A stretch of 54,098 nt of DNA, taken from the NCBI GenBank assembly GCA_027485145.1, contig JAIXRO010000041.1, positions 1-54,098 of the forward strand, in the 5' to 3' direction. Below are positions 1 through 8,082 of this stretch, piece by piece. Each line of letters opens with the position of its first letter. The stretch's first letter is position 1. The stretch comes from Hyphomonadaceae bacterium (GTDB taxonomy: Bacteria; Pseudomonadota; Alphaproteobacteria; Caulobacterales; Hyphomonadaceae). The notes beneath the pieces were generated by a model. The model did no database searches, had not been told where the DNA came from, and saw only the letters and a list, made by a program, of their open reading frames with translations. A program made the position numbers and the translations under genes.

Positions 1-1
1 C

Positions 2-75
2 ACCTGACCGGCGATGAATTTTGTCGCGCGAGGAATGCGCCGCAGGCGCAGGGGAAAATTCTTCGCCGGTCAGGT
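2..75. repeat. Long imperfect inverted repeat (21-bp arms, one mismatch)
   Basis: The arms are 2-22 and 55-75; they are complementary at 20 of 21 positions (mismatch at position 15). The 32-base centre contains a second hairpin, TGCGCC at 36-41 and GGCGCA at 45-50. There is no T tract, so it does not read as a simple terminator. Possible roles are an operator, a recombination or transfer site, or a convergent-gene hairpin; nothing in view decides this. Confidence 0.6.
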
Positions 76-276
76 TTCAGGCCCGGCGCAGGTCGTCCAG
101 GTCCAACGGCAAGAGACGGAAACAAGGGGTCCCTCAGAGGGAGGTTACGGGAACGTATGAGGCTCCCTGTTTCACAACGCACTGCGATACTTCATGGAAA
201 GTCAGACGTGGTGTCGGACGACTCGCCACCCGTTTGAACCTGCAGCTCTTTGATCCGCACACAGAGACCCTCGCGC
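76..276. other. Gene-free stretch
   Basis: Together with the inverted repeat at 2-75 this stretch lies downstream of the leftward parB-like operon. Short open frames cross it on both strands but none has a convincing ribosome site or recognisable protein. I see nothing further in it. Confidence 0.5.
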
Positions 277-308
277 AAAAAGCCGCCCGGCGGCAAGCAC
301 CGGGCGGC
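277..308 (-). terminator. Rho-independent terminator of the ardA-parB operon
   Basis: Read on the minus strand, a 9-bp perfect stem (GCCGCCCGG pairing with CCGGGCGGC, 300-308 and 282-290) with a 9-base loop is followed at once by five T. It begins about 30 bases after the stop of the parB-like gene, the right place to end that leftward transcript. Confidence 0.85.
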
Positions 309-337
309 TCCATACTGCCTGAGAGGAGACGAAGAAC

Positions 338-2107
338 TCAGGCAGCCGTGGCTTCGTAAGTTGAAGGCTCGGTGCCGGATTCGTCCACCGCATCCGCCTC
401 GAACAGTCCGGCAATCCGGTCCCAAGCATCCGCGGGCGGACTAGCTGCGCCCTCGATATGGCGCGTGGGTGGCACATGCATCCAGCCCGGCATCCATGTG
501 CTGTTCACTGAGGTATCGCGGGCAACAAGCGCCTCTGCCAGCTGCGCCTTCTGCGCTTTGGCGGTAGCGCCCTCGGTCTCGCGCGCAGCCTCTGGCGAAA
601 TCGCGCCGGCGATAAAGGCGGTGACCACGCGCTTGTCGCGCAGCAGGTCGAAGAACGCCGCGTCAGGTTTCCAGAACTCCGCCGCATTGGTGTCGCACGT
701 ATGCAACACGGCCTCGATAATCGACCCGCCAGACTCGAGCGACTCCGCCATCCCCAGCGCCAGTACCTGCATCACTTCGGCATCGGACATGGCCAGCAAT
801 GCGGCGAACGTCTCGCAGAGATGATAGGCATCGCCGCTCCGGCGCGGGACCGGCGCGCCGAGGGCCTCGAACAGGGTCTCCAGGCCCTCCCGCGCGGTGA
901 CAAGTTCGGCGGCAGCAGACCCGCCCTCGACGCTCGAAAGTGTCGCTTCCTTCACGGCGCCGGGCGAATGCAGGCGCACGTTCCAGAGTGATGAGCCGCA
1001 CAGCGCATGCGCCGCCATCAGACGCATCGCGATGGCCGGATTTCGGATCAGGCTCGCCTGCGCGGCGGCGTGCCGGTGTAAGCCGATATAGTCCGCCATC
1101 GGGCCGGACATCTCGGGCCGCATATCTGTTTCCGGGGCGGTTTCGCCACTGACCGTGGCCGTCGTGGCCTTGCGGGCTTCGGCAGCTTTCAGCCAGCCTT
1201 CATGGAACGTCACCGTGCCATCATGGCGCTGCTCGACGATGACCTTGCCGCCCTGCTTCTTGGTCGTCTGGACATAGTCCCAGCGCTGGAAGTACGCGCC
1301 GCGCTCCATCAGGATCACATCCGCCCAGCCGCGGTGCAGGTAGCCCTCGACGCGCTCTGCAATCACCGCGCCTTGCGACTCCCAGAACGCAGCGGCGTCC
1401 GCAAACACAGCCGTTTCGCCGAACAGGTCGGCGGTCACCGCGCCGGAATATCCGGCAAGGTCGAACAGCGCCTTGTCGGTGGTGATCGCGCTCCCGCCGG
1501 TGATCCACGCGCGGCAGGCCCGCCCCATCGGGGCGCGCTCTGTTTCGCTGTTCCAGAGTTTGAGCCAGTCTGCTTGCTGGGCAGGTGTCGCAAGCGTCAG
1601 CGCGCGAACGGTTTCCCGATCGACTTCATCCTCAGCATAAAGCTTGCGGATCGGCGCGCTGAGCGCGGCGAGCGCCAGCACCCGCCTGACATTCAGTTCG
1701 GTCACACCGAAGAAGCCCGCAATCTCCTCGACAGTTCTTCCCTCGTCGTGAAGCTTCCGAAACGCGGTGTACTGCTCCATCTCAGTTGCAGGCAGGCGCG
1801 CAACGTTCTCGATGATCGAGGCTTCTATGGCAGATGCAGCATCGCCCTCCACCATCACTGCGCAAGGCACCAGCGGATCGCTGCCAGTCTCCTTCGCAAT
1901 CTGCTGGAGCGCAAAGAAGCGGCGGCGTCCGGCGACGATGCCGAAGCCGTCCGCTTCGCGCCGGACCAGCAGGGTCTGGCGGACGCCCTTCTCCCGGATC
2001 GACGGCAGGATGTCGGAGACATCCGGCGCCTTCCGGCCATGGCGCATGTTGAGTTTTGAGATGCCGAGCTGGCTCAGCGGCAGGTGGATCAGTTCAGATT
2101 GTGACAT
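338..2107 (-). CDS. ParB/Spo0J-family protein of the ICE
   Basis: Protein of 589 residues. The N-terminal 110 residues form a ParB-like domain: a GRRRFFA motif corresponds to the GxxRxxA CTP-binding box of ParB proteins, and ENVARLPATEMEQ corresponds to the ENxxR...E motif just before the helix-turn-helix (about residues 110-150, 'TVEEIAGFFGVTELNVRRVL'). The remaining 400 residues are long and not recognised. ParB proteins bind specific DNA and load on it as CTP-dependent clamps. No parA lies beside it, so a regulatory or element-maintenance role is as likely as segregation. The ATG at 2107 was chosen over one 60 bases upstream because a GAGGAG ribosome site precedes it and the ParB domain starts right after it. 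It is the last gene of the leftward ardA operon. Confidence 0.85.
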   Translation of the reverse strand: MSQSELIHLPLSQLGISKLNMRHGRKAPDVSDILPSIREKGVRQTLLVRREADGFGIVAGRRRFFALQQIAKETGSDPLVPCAVMVEGDAASAIEASIIENVARLPATEMEQYTAFRKLHDEGRTVEEIAGFFGVTELNVRRVLALAALSAPIRKLYAEDEVDRETVRALTLATPAQQADWLKLWNSETERAPMGRACRAWITGGSAITTDKALFDLAGYSGAVTADLFGETAVFADAAAFWESQGAVIAERVEGYLHRGWADVILMERGAYFQRWDYVQTTKKQGGKVIVEQRHDGTVTFHEGWLKAAEARKATTATVSGETAPETDMRPEMSGPMADYIGLHRHAAAQASLIRNPAIAMRLMAAHALCGSSLWNVRLHSPGAVKEATLSSVEGGSAAAELVTAREGLETLFEALGAPVPRRSGDAYHLCETFAALLAMSDAEVMQVLALGMAESLESGGSIIEAVLHTCDTNAAEFWKPDAAFFDLLRDKRVVTAFIAGAISPEAARETEGATAKAQKAQLAEALVARDTSVNSTWMPGWMHVPPTRHIEGAASPPADAWDRIAGLFEADAVDESGTEPSTYEATAA

Positions 2108-2118
2108 GGGGAAACTCC

Positions 2119-2373
2119 TCAGAATGGAAACAGGTGTGGGGGCGCAAGGGCGAGGCCCAGCCGCCACGGCGGCAGGTGCCAGTTGATCGGCACGAAGGGC
2201 GCGCCGAAGGTGTCGAGCGACGCATCGGCTGCGCTGGCGCCGAGATCAAAATCCCGGATCGTCACGTTTGGGCAGCGACCCTCAACCCAGATCGCCGTGA
2301 CAAAGCCCTGCTCAATGTCGAGCGTCAGCGAGGGGCGCGGGCCTAGAAGCTGTTCGAAGATGTCAGGCATCAC
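2119..2373 (-). CDS. Small conserved-type ICE protein, unknown function
   Basis: 84 residues, starting MMPDIFEQLLG. It has no signal peptide, membrane segment or metal motif. Its ATG overlaps the TGA of the upstream gene (ATGA at 2370-2373), so the two are translationally coupled, and the parB-like gene follows after 11 bases. I do not recognise a named family. The coupling and the conserved setting between ardA and parB on ICEs support it as a real gene. Confidence 0.7.
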   Translation of the reverse strand: MMPDIFEQLLGPRPSLTLDIEQGFVTAIWVEGRCPNVTIRDFDLGASAADASLDTFGAPFVPINWHLPPWRLGLALAPPHLFPF

Positions 2374-2843
2374 GCGCCCTCCAGAGCTTGCGCATGCGCG
2401 GCGAGCCGAGTGAGCGTTTCGCGAGCCACAGCAATGGCCTCAGGCAGCAGATCGTTTGCGACCTCGGTAAGGTAGCTGTTATCCGCCCCCGGATAGTTGG
2501 CCTCGATGCCCCAGAGGCTGGCCGCGTGGGATGCGAGTTGAACGCCTTCCAGAGAAACTGACAGCACGATCCCGCAATAGAACCAGTCCCCCTTGCGCCA
2601 GCCTTCCATGACGGCTTCGGCCTTGGCCTGCGCCTCGGCAAACCGCTGACGATGGTTCGGCCCGGGGCCGATGAACCCCGGCGCATCTGCATAGAGCGAG
2701 GGCCAGAAACCGTCCTGGCGCTGATCTGGTGCGTCCGGACAATCATCCGGCACAATCTGCGCCAAGACGGTGAAGGGCCCGGCCTCACAGCTGATGACAT
2801 CGCCGGGGCAGACATAGGATTGGAAGCTTTGAGCGAACATCAT
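2370..2843 (-). CDS. Hypothetical ICE protein (157 aa)
   Basis: Starts MMFAQSFQSYVCPGD at 2843, where the ATG overlaps the stop of the gene before it (ATGA at 2840-2843), the same coupling seen with the next gene. The first half reads as a small beta-rich domain (VCPGDVISCEAGPFTVLAQI), the second as helical with a conserved-looking GDWFYCGIVLSVSLEG segment. No catalytic signature or membrane segment is seen. An in-frame extension to 2921 exists but has no ribosome site and would overlap the neighbour deeply, so it was rejected. The function is unknown; position in the antirestriction operon suggests a role in ICE establishment. Confidence 0.7.
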   Translation of the reverse strand: MMFAQSFQSYVCPGDVISCEAGPFTVLAQIVPDDCPDAPDQRQDGFWPSLYADAPGFIGPGPNHRQRFAEAQAKAEAVMEGWRKGDWFYCGIVLSVSLEGVQLASHAASLWGIEANYPGADNSYLTEVANDLLPEAIAVARETLTRLAAHAQALEGA

Positions 2844-3052
2844 GCTTCGCCCTCCGCGAACAGGCCCGCGATGGCAATCCAGTGCGGGCCGTAGACGGCC
2901 GGCTCCCCGCATTCGTCGCATTCATAGCCGCTCGCGTCCGGCTCACAGCCGTCACGCGGCGCGCGGCAGGCGAGGCAAAAGCCCTCGGACCAGTCGTCCG
3001 CCTGCTGCAGTTCTTCGAGGGTGAACCGGTGCTGGGTGGTTTCGGGGGTCAT
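2840..3052 (-). CDS. Small zinc-ribbon protein
   Basis: 70 residues with two Cys pairs, CLAC (about residues 27-30) and CDEC (about 45-48), the spacing of a treble-clef or zinc-ribbon fold. The rest is acidic. It lies 14 bases after ardA and overlaps the next gene by four bases. Proteins of this kind bind nucleic acid or act as adaptors, but nothing here tells which. Its specific function is unknown. Confidence 0.7.
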   Translation of the reverse strand: MTPETTQHRFTLEELQQADDWSEGFCLACRAPRDGCEPDASGYECDECGEPAVYGPHWIAIAGLFAEGEA

Positions 3053-3066
3053 ATCCGCGCCCTCCC

Positions 3067-3633
3067 CTACCGCGACCAGAAGACATGGACTTCGTCGAAG
3101 CCCATCTGGAACACCATGATCTCGCCATTGAGCGCCATGTCGCGGGCGAGCGCCTGCCAGTCGATATAGTAGCTGAGGCTCTCGGGGATCGCGGTGCCGA
3201 GTTCGGTGTGGAGTTCTTCGGCGAAGTCGGCAGCGCTGCGATACTCGCCCGCATAATCCTCGAACGAGGCGCGCGCCTGCTCAAGGTCATTGCCGGAATG
3301 CTGGTAGATGCGGGCAGCGAGCTCGCCATACTCGCCGATGAACTCGGCAAGGTCACACACGGTCTCGAACGAGGCGTATTCCGAAAGGTGCGCGCCTTCG
3401 AAGCCATCATAGTCGTGGATCGCCCATTCTTCGGCATCCGGCTCCGGGCTGGCGCGCAGCATCGCCGAAACTTCGCGCCAGATTTCGTCTGGTGTGGTGG
3501 CATCGATCCAACGTCCGTGCAGGCGGCCATTGTTGTAAGCGGCAAGGCAGGCAACGTAGATGCGTGGCCTGTCCGGAAGAGTTGGCGCACCCGTGGTTCC
3601 AAGAGGTGCAACGGTAGTGGTCTGGTCAGTCAT
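3067..3633 (-). CDS. ardA: Antirestriction protein ArdA
   Basis: 188 residues. Recognised by the opening 'PRIYVACLAAYNNGRLHGRWIDA', the acidic middle (EEWAIHDYDGFEG), and the 'YIDWQALARDMALNGE' segment near the C-terminus, all characteristic of ArdA. ArdA is a DNA mimic: its acidic surface copies bent B-form DNA and blocks type I restriction enzymes, protecting incoming single-copy DNA after conjugation. The strong negative charge is visible throughout. The start at 3633 (MTDQTTT) was preferred over one 33 bases upstream because GGAGACAG precedes it closely. It is the first gene of a leftward operon, with two inverted repeats upstream that may regulate it. Confidence 0.9.
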   Translation of the reverse strand: MTDQTTTVAPLGTTGAPTLPDRPRIYVACLAAYNNGRLHGRWIDATTPDEIWREVSAMLRASPEPDAEEWAIHDYDGFEGAHLSEYASFETVCDLAEFIGEYGELAARIYQHSGNDLEQARASFEDYAGEYRSAADFAEELHTELGTAIPESLSYYIDWQALARDMALNGEIMVFQMGFDEVHVFWSR

Positions 3634-3932
3634 GTCTGTCTCCTTCCCGCCCGTTCTTTTCCGCATCAGGCGGAGGTGGGCGGCGAGAAGGCGCTTGGCC
3701 GGAGCGCATAAGGGCGCCGCGCAAGGGGACGCTGTAGGTATGATGCCTACGGACGTTTAAACGCGATCAAGTCCCGCCCCCTTGCGCGGCGGCCGCGCTC
3801 TGGCAAACGCGCCGTCCGCCCACCCCCGGCTGAGGAGGAACATAGTTGAGGCGGAGGTAAGCTCGATCAGATCTGCCACGCGCGCTGCCAACTGGAAAAG
3901 GCTGAAGATCAACCCGGCGGGCATGCTTCAGT
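3634..3932. other. Intergenic region upstream of ardA
   Basis: About 300 bases without a gene between fic and ardA. It holds a perfect 13-bp inverted repeat with distant arms (3716-3728 and 3778-3790). Between the arms are a short hairpin (GTAGG 3734-3738 with CCTAC 3746-3750) and the 10-bp palindrome CGTTTAAACG near 3754-3763. This nested symmetry suggests a control region for ardA, but I cannot place -35 and -10 boxes with confidence. Confidence 0.5.
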
Positions 3933-5105
3933 TCAGAGCGGCTCTGTCCCTGCTTCAAGGAGAGACAGGTACCGTTGATAAACAAACACCCGCCCGCGCG
4001 CCTTGCCAGTGATCTCTTCGACAATGCCGAGCGCCTGCAGGCGCTCAAGCGCTGCCGTCGCCGTGGGAAAGGTTACACCGGAAAGCTCCGCGGCTGTGCC
4101 GATCGTCAGAAGCGGGCGTTTTTGAAGGATAGCGTGCAAAGCCTGCGCGGCCGGCGCCCCTCGCCCGAGCCCGGCAATCCTTGCGGCATCTTCCGCAAAA
4201 ATCGCAGAAATCGACCGCGCCGCTTCATGCGCCTGGCGGGCGACATCCCGCACACCGCTCAGGAAGAATTCAAGCCAGGTCTCCCACCGCCCGTGCTCGC
4301 GCACTTCCTGAAGCAGTGCGTAGTAAGTCGCCCGGTGCGATTTGAGGTAGAGGCTCAGGTAGAGGAGCGGCTGGTCGAGGATCCCCTGCTCGCAGAGATA
4401 CAGCGTGATCAGCAGCCGCCCAAGCCGGCCATTGCCATCAAGGAACGGGTGGATCGTTTCGAACTGCAGGTGCGCGAGGCCCGCCTTGATGAGAGGCGGC
4501 AGGCCGGAGTCCGTCTCGTGCAGGAAGGCTTCGAGATTGCTCATGAGATCCAGAACGTGCTGGGGCGGCGGCGGCACGAACAACGCATTGCCGGGCCGTG
4601 TCCCGCCAATCCAGTTCTGCGAGCGGCGGAACTCGCCCGGCTGCTTCGTACTGCCCCTCCCCGAGGAAAGGAGGATCGCATGCATTTCCTTCAGCAGGCG
4701 GAGCGACAGCGGAAAACCGCCGCGGATGCGCTCCAGGCCATGCGTGAGGGCGGCAACATAGGTAGAGACTTCCTCGACATCGTCGAGCGGCACACCGGGC
4801 GCTGCCTCATCTTCGTAGAGCAGCAGGTCGGACAGAGAAGACTGCGTCCCTTCGATCTGGGACGAGAGCAGCGCTTCCTTGCGCACATACATGTAGAGGA
4901 AGAGCGAGGTGTCGGGCGCCACGCTGCGAACCCCGTCCAGGCGGCCGAGGGCGAGCATGGCTTCGCTTGCGAGGACCGACAGCCCGGCCATGTCGATCGG
5001 GGGCCTCGGCGGCAGGCCCGGCGGCAGGAAGGCCCGCACGGTTTCGCCCGTGACGGTGCTCGTCACCCATTTGCCTTTCCGGCCGGAGTCCTGCGGAGCT
5101 GCCAT
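3933..5105 (-). CDS. Fic-family AMP-transferase-type protein with C-terminal winged helix
   Basis: 390 residues. The Fic core HPFLDGNGRLGR (about residues 219-230) matches HxFx(D/E)GNGRxxR, with the catalytic His present. An N-terminal SSQIEG (about 81-86) is the (S/T)xxxE(G/N) inhibitory helix, so this is a class II, self-inhibited Fic protein. The last 80 residues ('TIGTAAELSGVTFPTATAAL') read as a winged helix-turn-helix. Fic enzymes usually transfer AMP to protein hydroxyl groups; many with this layout autoregulate. The ATG at 5105 has AAAGGA upstream; an earlier TTG at 5129 lies inside the operator and was rejected. Directly upstream are four regularly spaced half-sites that its winged helix could bind. 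Confidence 0.88.
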   Translation of the reverse strand: MAAPQDSGRKGKWVTSTVTGETVRAFLPPGLPPRPPIDMAGLSVLASEAMLALGRLDGVRSVAPDTSLFLYMYVRKEALLSSQIEGTQSSLSDLLLYEDEAAPGVPLDDVEEVSTYVAALTHGLERIRGGFPLSLRLLKEMHAILLSSGRGSTKQPGEFRRSQNWIGGTRPGNALFVPPPPQHVLDLMSNLEAFLHETDSGLPPLIKAGLAHLQFETIHPFLDGNGRLGRLLITLYLCEQGILDQPLLYLSLYLKSHRATYYALLQEVREHGRWETWLEFFLSGVRDVARQAHEAARSISAIFAEDAARIAGLGRGAPAAQALHAILQKRPLLTIGTAAELSGVTFPTATAALERLQALGIVEEITGKARGRVFVYQRYLSLLEAGTEPL

Positions 5106-5113
5106 GATCCATC

Positions 5114-5182
5114 CTTTAATAGCGCCCAATCGTTATTAAAGGATAACTGTCTACGCTTTAACTACCTCTGGGGCAATTAAAG
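5114..5182. promoter_or_regulatory. Four-half-site operator array upstream of fic
   Basis: Heptamers CTTTAAT (5114-5120), ATTAAAG (5135-5141), CTTTAAC (5156-5162) and ATTAAAG (5176-5182) alternate in orientation and are spaced 21, 21 and 20 bases, about two helical turns each. The first pair extends to a perfect 11-bp inverted repeat with the inner half-site. It lies immediately upstream of the fic ATG and overlaps its ribosome site. Inferred: a binding site for a dimer or tetramer, probably the Fic protein's own winged helix. Confidence 0.75.
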
Positions 5183-5322
5183 GCTCGCGCCTTGTCGGGC
5201 AACGAGAAAATCGCCGAGTTCAGCCCACGCCGCCAGGCGAAAGGCTTTATCGTCCCAGTGAGCCGGGCCCAGATCGTAAAGACTCGCGCGCCCTACCCGA
5301 ATCTTTTCATGACAGACGTATC

Positions 5323-5730
5323 ATGGCGCTACACATCCGCGATTTCAGGCAAAGCGACGCGGCCGGGCTCTCCCGGCTGAGCGAGGCGGGGCACGTGCTC
5401 GGCGCCCTACCCGCACGTGACGCTGGAGTGAATACCCTCGCCGGCCTCCGCGACGACCAACTCGCAGGCGCGATCTGGCTGAGCCTGGATGGCGAAACCG
5501 GCATGATCCCTGCCATTCTCGTGGTCCATACTTCCGGTTGGCAGTCGGACGTGCGCGAGCTCATTGCAGAAGCAAGCCTCTGGCTTGCTTCACGCGGCGC
5601 AGCCCGCATCGCGCTCCCCATCATCCCGCAGGACAACGACCTGCTCTCCGGGCTGCTGGATATGCAGTTCAAGGCCGACGAACGCGCAGGGATCATGAAA
5701 CGTACAATGCAGGTTCGCAGCGTCGCCTGA
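5323..5730 (+). CDS. Small GNAT-type acetyltransferase-like protein
   Basis: 135 residues opening MALHIRDFRQSDAAGLSRL, the usual beta1-alpha1 start of a GNAT domain, followed by a beta strand (DQLAGAIWLSLDG...PAILVVHTSGW) and a late 'LLSGLLDMQFKADERAGIMKRTM' resembling the C-terminal beta6-beta7 of these enzymes. The acetyl-CoA signature Q/RxxGxG/A is not clearly present, so substrate and even activity are uncertain. It stands alone between the fic control region and the FseA-like gene. Function is inferred from fold only. Confidence 0.6.
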   Translation: MALHIRDFRQSDAAGLSRLSEAGHVLGALPARDAGVNTLAGLRDDQLAGAIWLSLDGETGMIPAILVVHTSGWQSDVRELIAEASLWLASRGAARIALPIIPQDNDLLSGLLDMQFKADERAGIMKRTMQVRSVA

Positions 5731-5964
5731 ACACGGCCTCCGATCAAGCGCCCGCGACCCCTCTGGCCGCAATCGCTCAGATACCTTCAATCTCTACGAC
5801 ACCTGCGGACAGTGGGAAGCGCGCGGCGCGCGCGTCCGCCGGCGAGTCCCAGCCCCAGGCCCGCAGACGAACAACCGGATCCTCATTGAGCCTCGCCGGG
5901 CAGGCCGTCAGGCCGGACAGACCCGCGTGCTCGCGCGGGCGGACCGCGAAGAAGCCAGGCCTCT
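5731..5964. other. Intergenic, nothing clear
   Basis: Between two convergent genes. A long open frame crosses it but has no start signal or recognisable protein, and no terminator hairpin with a T tract was found. Confidence 0.4.
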
Positions 5965-6813
5965 TCAGGCCAGAATCCGCTGCGGGCCGACATTCGCGCC
6001 GAGAAGTTCCATCAGGTATCCGCCGTCCTTCAAAGCCTCAGCCTTTCGAACCAGATACTTGAGCGTATCCTTCATCGAGCCCCGGTCGTCATTCCATTGC
6101 TCCGCGACCTTTTCCCTGCCGTAAATCGACTCGGCAATCTCACGCCGGTTCATGCCGCAAGCGATGCCGTCGAGTGCGATGAGACCATCGCGAAGGATCT
6201 GGGTCGTCTTGGTCCAGAGGGGTGTGGAGAGATCAGGTCCATCGCCATAGATTTCCAGGGCCGCCTTCTGGACCTTGAGCTTGCGCTCATAGGCCGTGAT
6301 ATCGGAGATGGTAAGTTTCATGCGCACAGGCTCGATCCCAATCAGCGACATGCCGGTGCACCTGACCTGCACAACGCAGCCCTTGCCGCGTGTGAGCAGA
6401 AACTCCCGCCCCTGATGATCACTGATATGGGTCATCTGGCAGAAGGGCATGCTCCGCTCCCAGATATCACATGTTTGATCTGGACCGCGCGGACTGCAAT
6501 GGATTTCGACCTGATCCGGAAATGCGATCCGGTTCCAGACGACATCGGCGTCAAAGCCATTCCTGTTCGGATCCGGCATGAGCACGAGACCCCAGCGCTC
6601 CGCGAGTGTCTGGCTCGTTCGTGCCTTCAGCATACGGATGGGCGCGCAGGGTGCCATGCGTTCTGAGATGTCATCCGTGCTGCGCACGGATGCGTCCCGG
6701 CGAAACTCTTCATTGCGCCGCAGGTATTCCCAGGCCCATCGATCCATCGAGAGCCGCGAGAGATAGTCGTACTCGGCCAGAAGCCCCGAGGATTCCAGTG
6801 TGAAGGTTTTCAT
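5965..6813 (-). CDS. DUF6499-DUF2285 regulator, FseA-like ICE activator
   Basis: 282 residues. The N-terminal segment 'YDYLSRLSMDRWAWEYLRRN' is typical of DUF6499; the C-terminal 90 residues ('RDGLIALDGIACGMNRREIAE...VRKAEALKDGGYLMELL') are a DUF2285 helix-turn-helix domain. Known: in ICEMlSymR7A these two domains, joined by ribosomal frameshifting, make FseA, the activator of excision and transfer genes, which the DUF2285 protein QseM opposes. Here both domains are in one frame with no frameshift needed. The ATG at 6813 has AGGAGG nine bases upstream; another ATG six bases before it is too close to that site. It is divergent from trbB. Role as master activator is inferred. Confidence 0.75.
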   Translation of the reverse strand: MKTFTLESSGLLAEYDYLSRLSMDRWAWEYLRRNEEFRRDASVRSTDDISERMAPCAPIRMLKARTSQTLAERWGLVLMPDPNRNGFDADVVWNRIAFPDQVEIHCSPRGPDQTCDIWERSMPFCQMTHISDHQGREFLLTRGKGCVVQVRCTGMSLIGIEPVRMKLTISDITAYERKLKVQKAALEIYGDGPDLSTPLWTKTTQILRDGLIALDGIACGMNRREIAESIYGREKVAEQWNDDRGSMKDTLKYLVRKAEALKDGGYLMELLGANVGPQRILA

Positions 6814-7086
6814 CGGCATCGCCTCCTCGGCGCAAGCCGAGCAAGAGTCGTTCCACTTAAGCGATTTATGATTTCGCAACCCTAAGTGTGAACGGACGGC
6901 GCTGATCTGTTAACACCTGATCCGCCAACGCGCCGATAGCCGGAACGGGATTTACCAAAGCGGCCATTTTGCACCCGTATTCCGGGCATAGCGCCAGCCT
7001 GCACAATATGGCCTGCGCTCCAACTCCCCAAAAGCGTCCGTTCCCGGAACAATAGCGGCAAGAGTTGAAGCCAGGTTTCGAAACCG
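6814..7086. other. Divergent control region between the FseA-like gene and trbB
   Basis: 273 bases separating two divergent genes; promoters for both must lie here or further upstream. I looked for a TraR/LuxR-type box (an 18-20 bp dyad) and saw none. No strong -35/-10 pair was identified. Confidence 0.5.
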
Positions 7087-8082
7087 ATGACGCACACACG
7101 TGAGACAGAAAGCACCGAACGCCGCCTGAACGCGATGCTGCGGACCGCCTTCTGCCCTGTGGTGCGTACTGCGCTCGAAGCAGAGACAACCATAGAAGTC
7201 ATGGTCAATCCCGACGGATCCGTCTGGATTGAAGAAGCTGGGCGCGGCTTGAACCCGACCGGCAACACGATCACCGCTGGCGACCGCGAACGTGTGATCC
7301 GGCTTGTCGCCTCCAGCCTCGGTGCCGGGACATCATCGACCGCCTCAATTGTCTCGGCCGAGCTTCCGGGGACCGGCGAGCGCTTTGAAGGCGTCTTGCC
7401 GCCGGTATCGGCCGCGCCCTGTTATTCGATCCGGAAACTCGCCCGCACGCCGTTCACTCTGGCGGACTATGTCCGGCAAGGCGCGCTGTCCCTGGCGCTT
7501 GCAGACAGGCTCAAGGCGCTCGTCGCTGCGCGCGCCAACATCGTCATTGCGGGGGGCACCTCCTCGGGTAAGACCAGCTTTGCCAACGCCCTGCTGGCGG
7601 AGGGTGGCTTCAGCGGCGAACGGATCGTCATCCTCGAGGATACGCGCGAACTTGCCTGCCCCGCCGCCAATCTCGTTGCCCTGCGCACGCAGGAAGCCCG
7701 CGTATCGCTGCGCGACCTTGTGCGCTCGACACTTCGCCTGCGCCCCGACCGGATAATTGTTGGCGAAGTGCGCGGGGCCGAAGCGCTCGATCTCCTCAAG
7801 GCCTGGAACACCGGCCATCCGGGCGGTCTTACAACGCTCCATGCAAATTCTGCCCTCGGCGCGCTGAGCCGTCTCGAACAGCTCGTCAGCGAAGCGACCG
7901 CTCGCGCGCCATTTGAGCTGATCGCGGAAGCCGTCGACGTCATCGTGTTCATGACCCGCGCCGGCGGCCAGCGGCGCGTCGAAGACGCGGTCCGCGTCCT
8001 TGAGTTCACAGGAGACGGCTATCGCACCGAGCCTGTGCTGTCCCGCTCCCTATCCCTCGTCAGCCAAGGAGATGCCTCATGA
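7087..8082 (+). CDS. trbB: Conjugative transfer ATPase TrbB
   Basis: 331 residues, a VirB11-type secretion ATPase that powers pilus assembly and substrate transfer at the inner face of the cytoplasmic membrane. Walker [10 protein letters not shown] is at about 156-164, the Asp/His box region '[11 protein letters not shown]' follows near 180, and '[36 protein letters not shown]' carries Walker B and the His box. Size is normal for the family. It is the first gene of the trb operon, and its stop overlaps the trbC start (ATGA). The start at 7087 has a weak ribosome site; an internal ATG at residue 17 is possible. Confidence 0.95.
   Translation: MTHTRETESTERRLNAMLRTAFCPVVRTALEAETTIEVMVNPDGSVWIEEAGRGLNPTGNTITAGDRERVIRLVASSLGAGTSSTASIVSAELPGTGERFEGVLPPVSAAPCYSIRKLARTPFTLADYVRQGALSLALADRLKALVAARANIVIAGGTSSGKTSFANALLAEGGFSGERIVILEDTRELACPAANLVALRTQEARVSLRDLVRSTLRLRPDRIIVGEVRGAEALDLLKAWNTGHPGGLTTLHANSALGALSRLEQLVSEATARAPFELIAEAVDVIVFMTRAGGQRRVEDAVRVLEFTGDGYRTEPVLSRSLSLVSQGDAS

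Noticed and set aside
3975-5180. Long plus-strand open frame opposite fic (401 codons)
   Set aside because: It is the antisense shadow of the Fic gene, which has clear motifs, a start signal and an operator. High GC produces many such frames.
5538-6062. Plus-strand frame overlapping the acetyltransferase and running past it
   Set aside because: Arg/Pro/Ala-rich out-of-frame reading with no start signal; the GNAT-like frame is better supported.
6814-7086. Search for a TraR/LuxR-type box before trbB
   Set aside because: No 18-20 bp dyad of that type was visible, so quorum control of trb cannot be claimed from this window.
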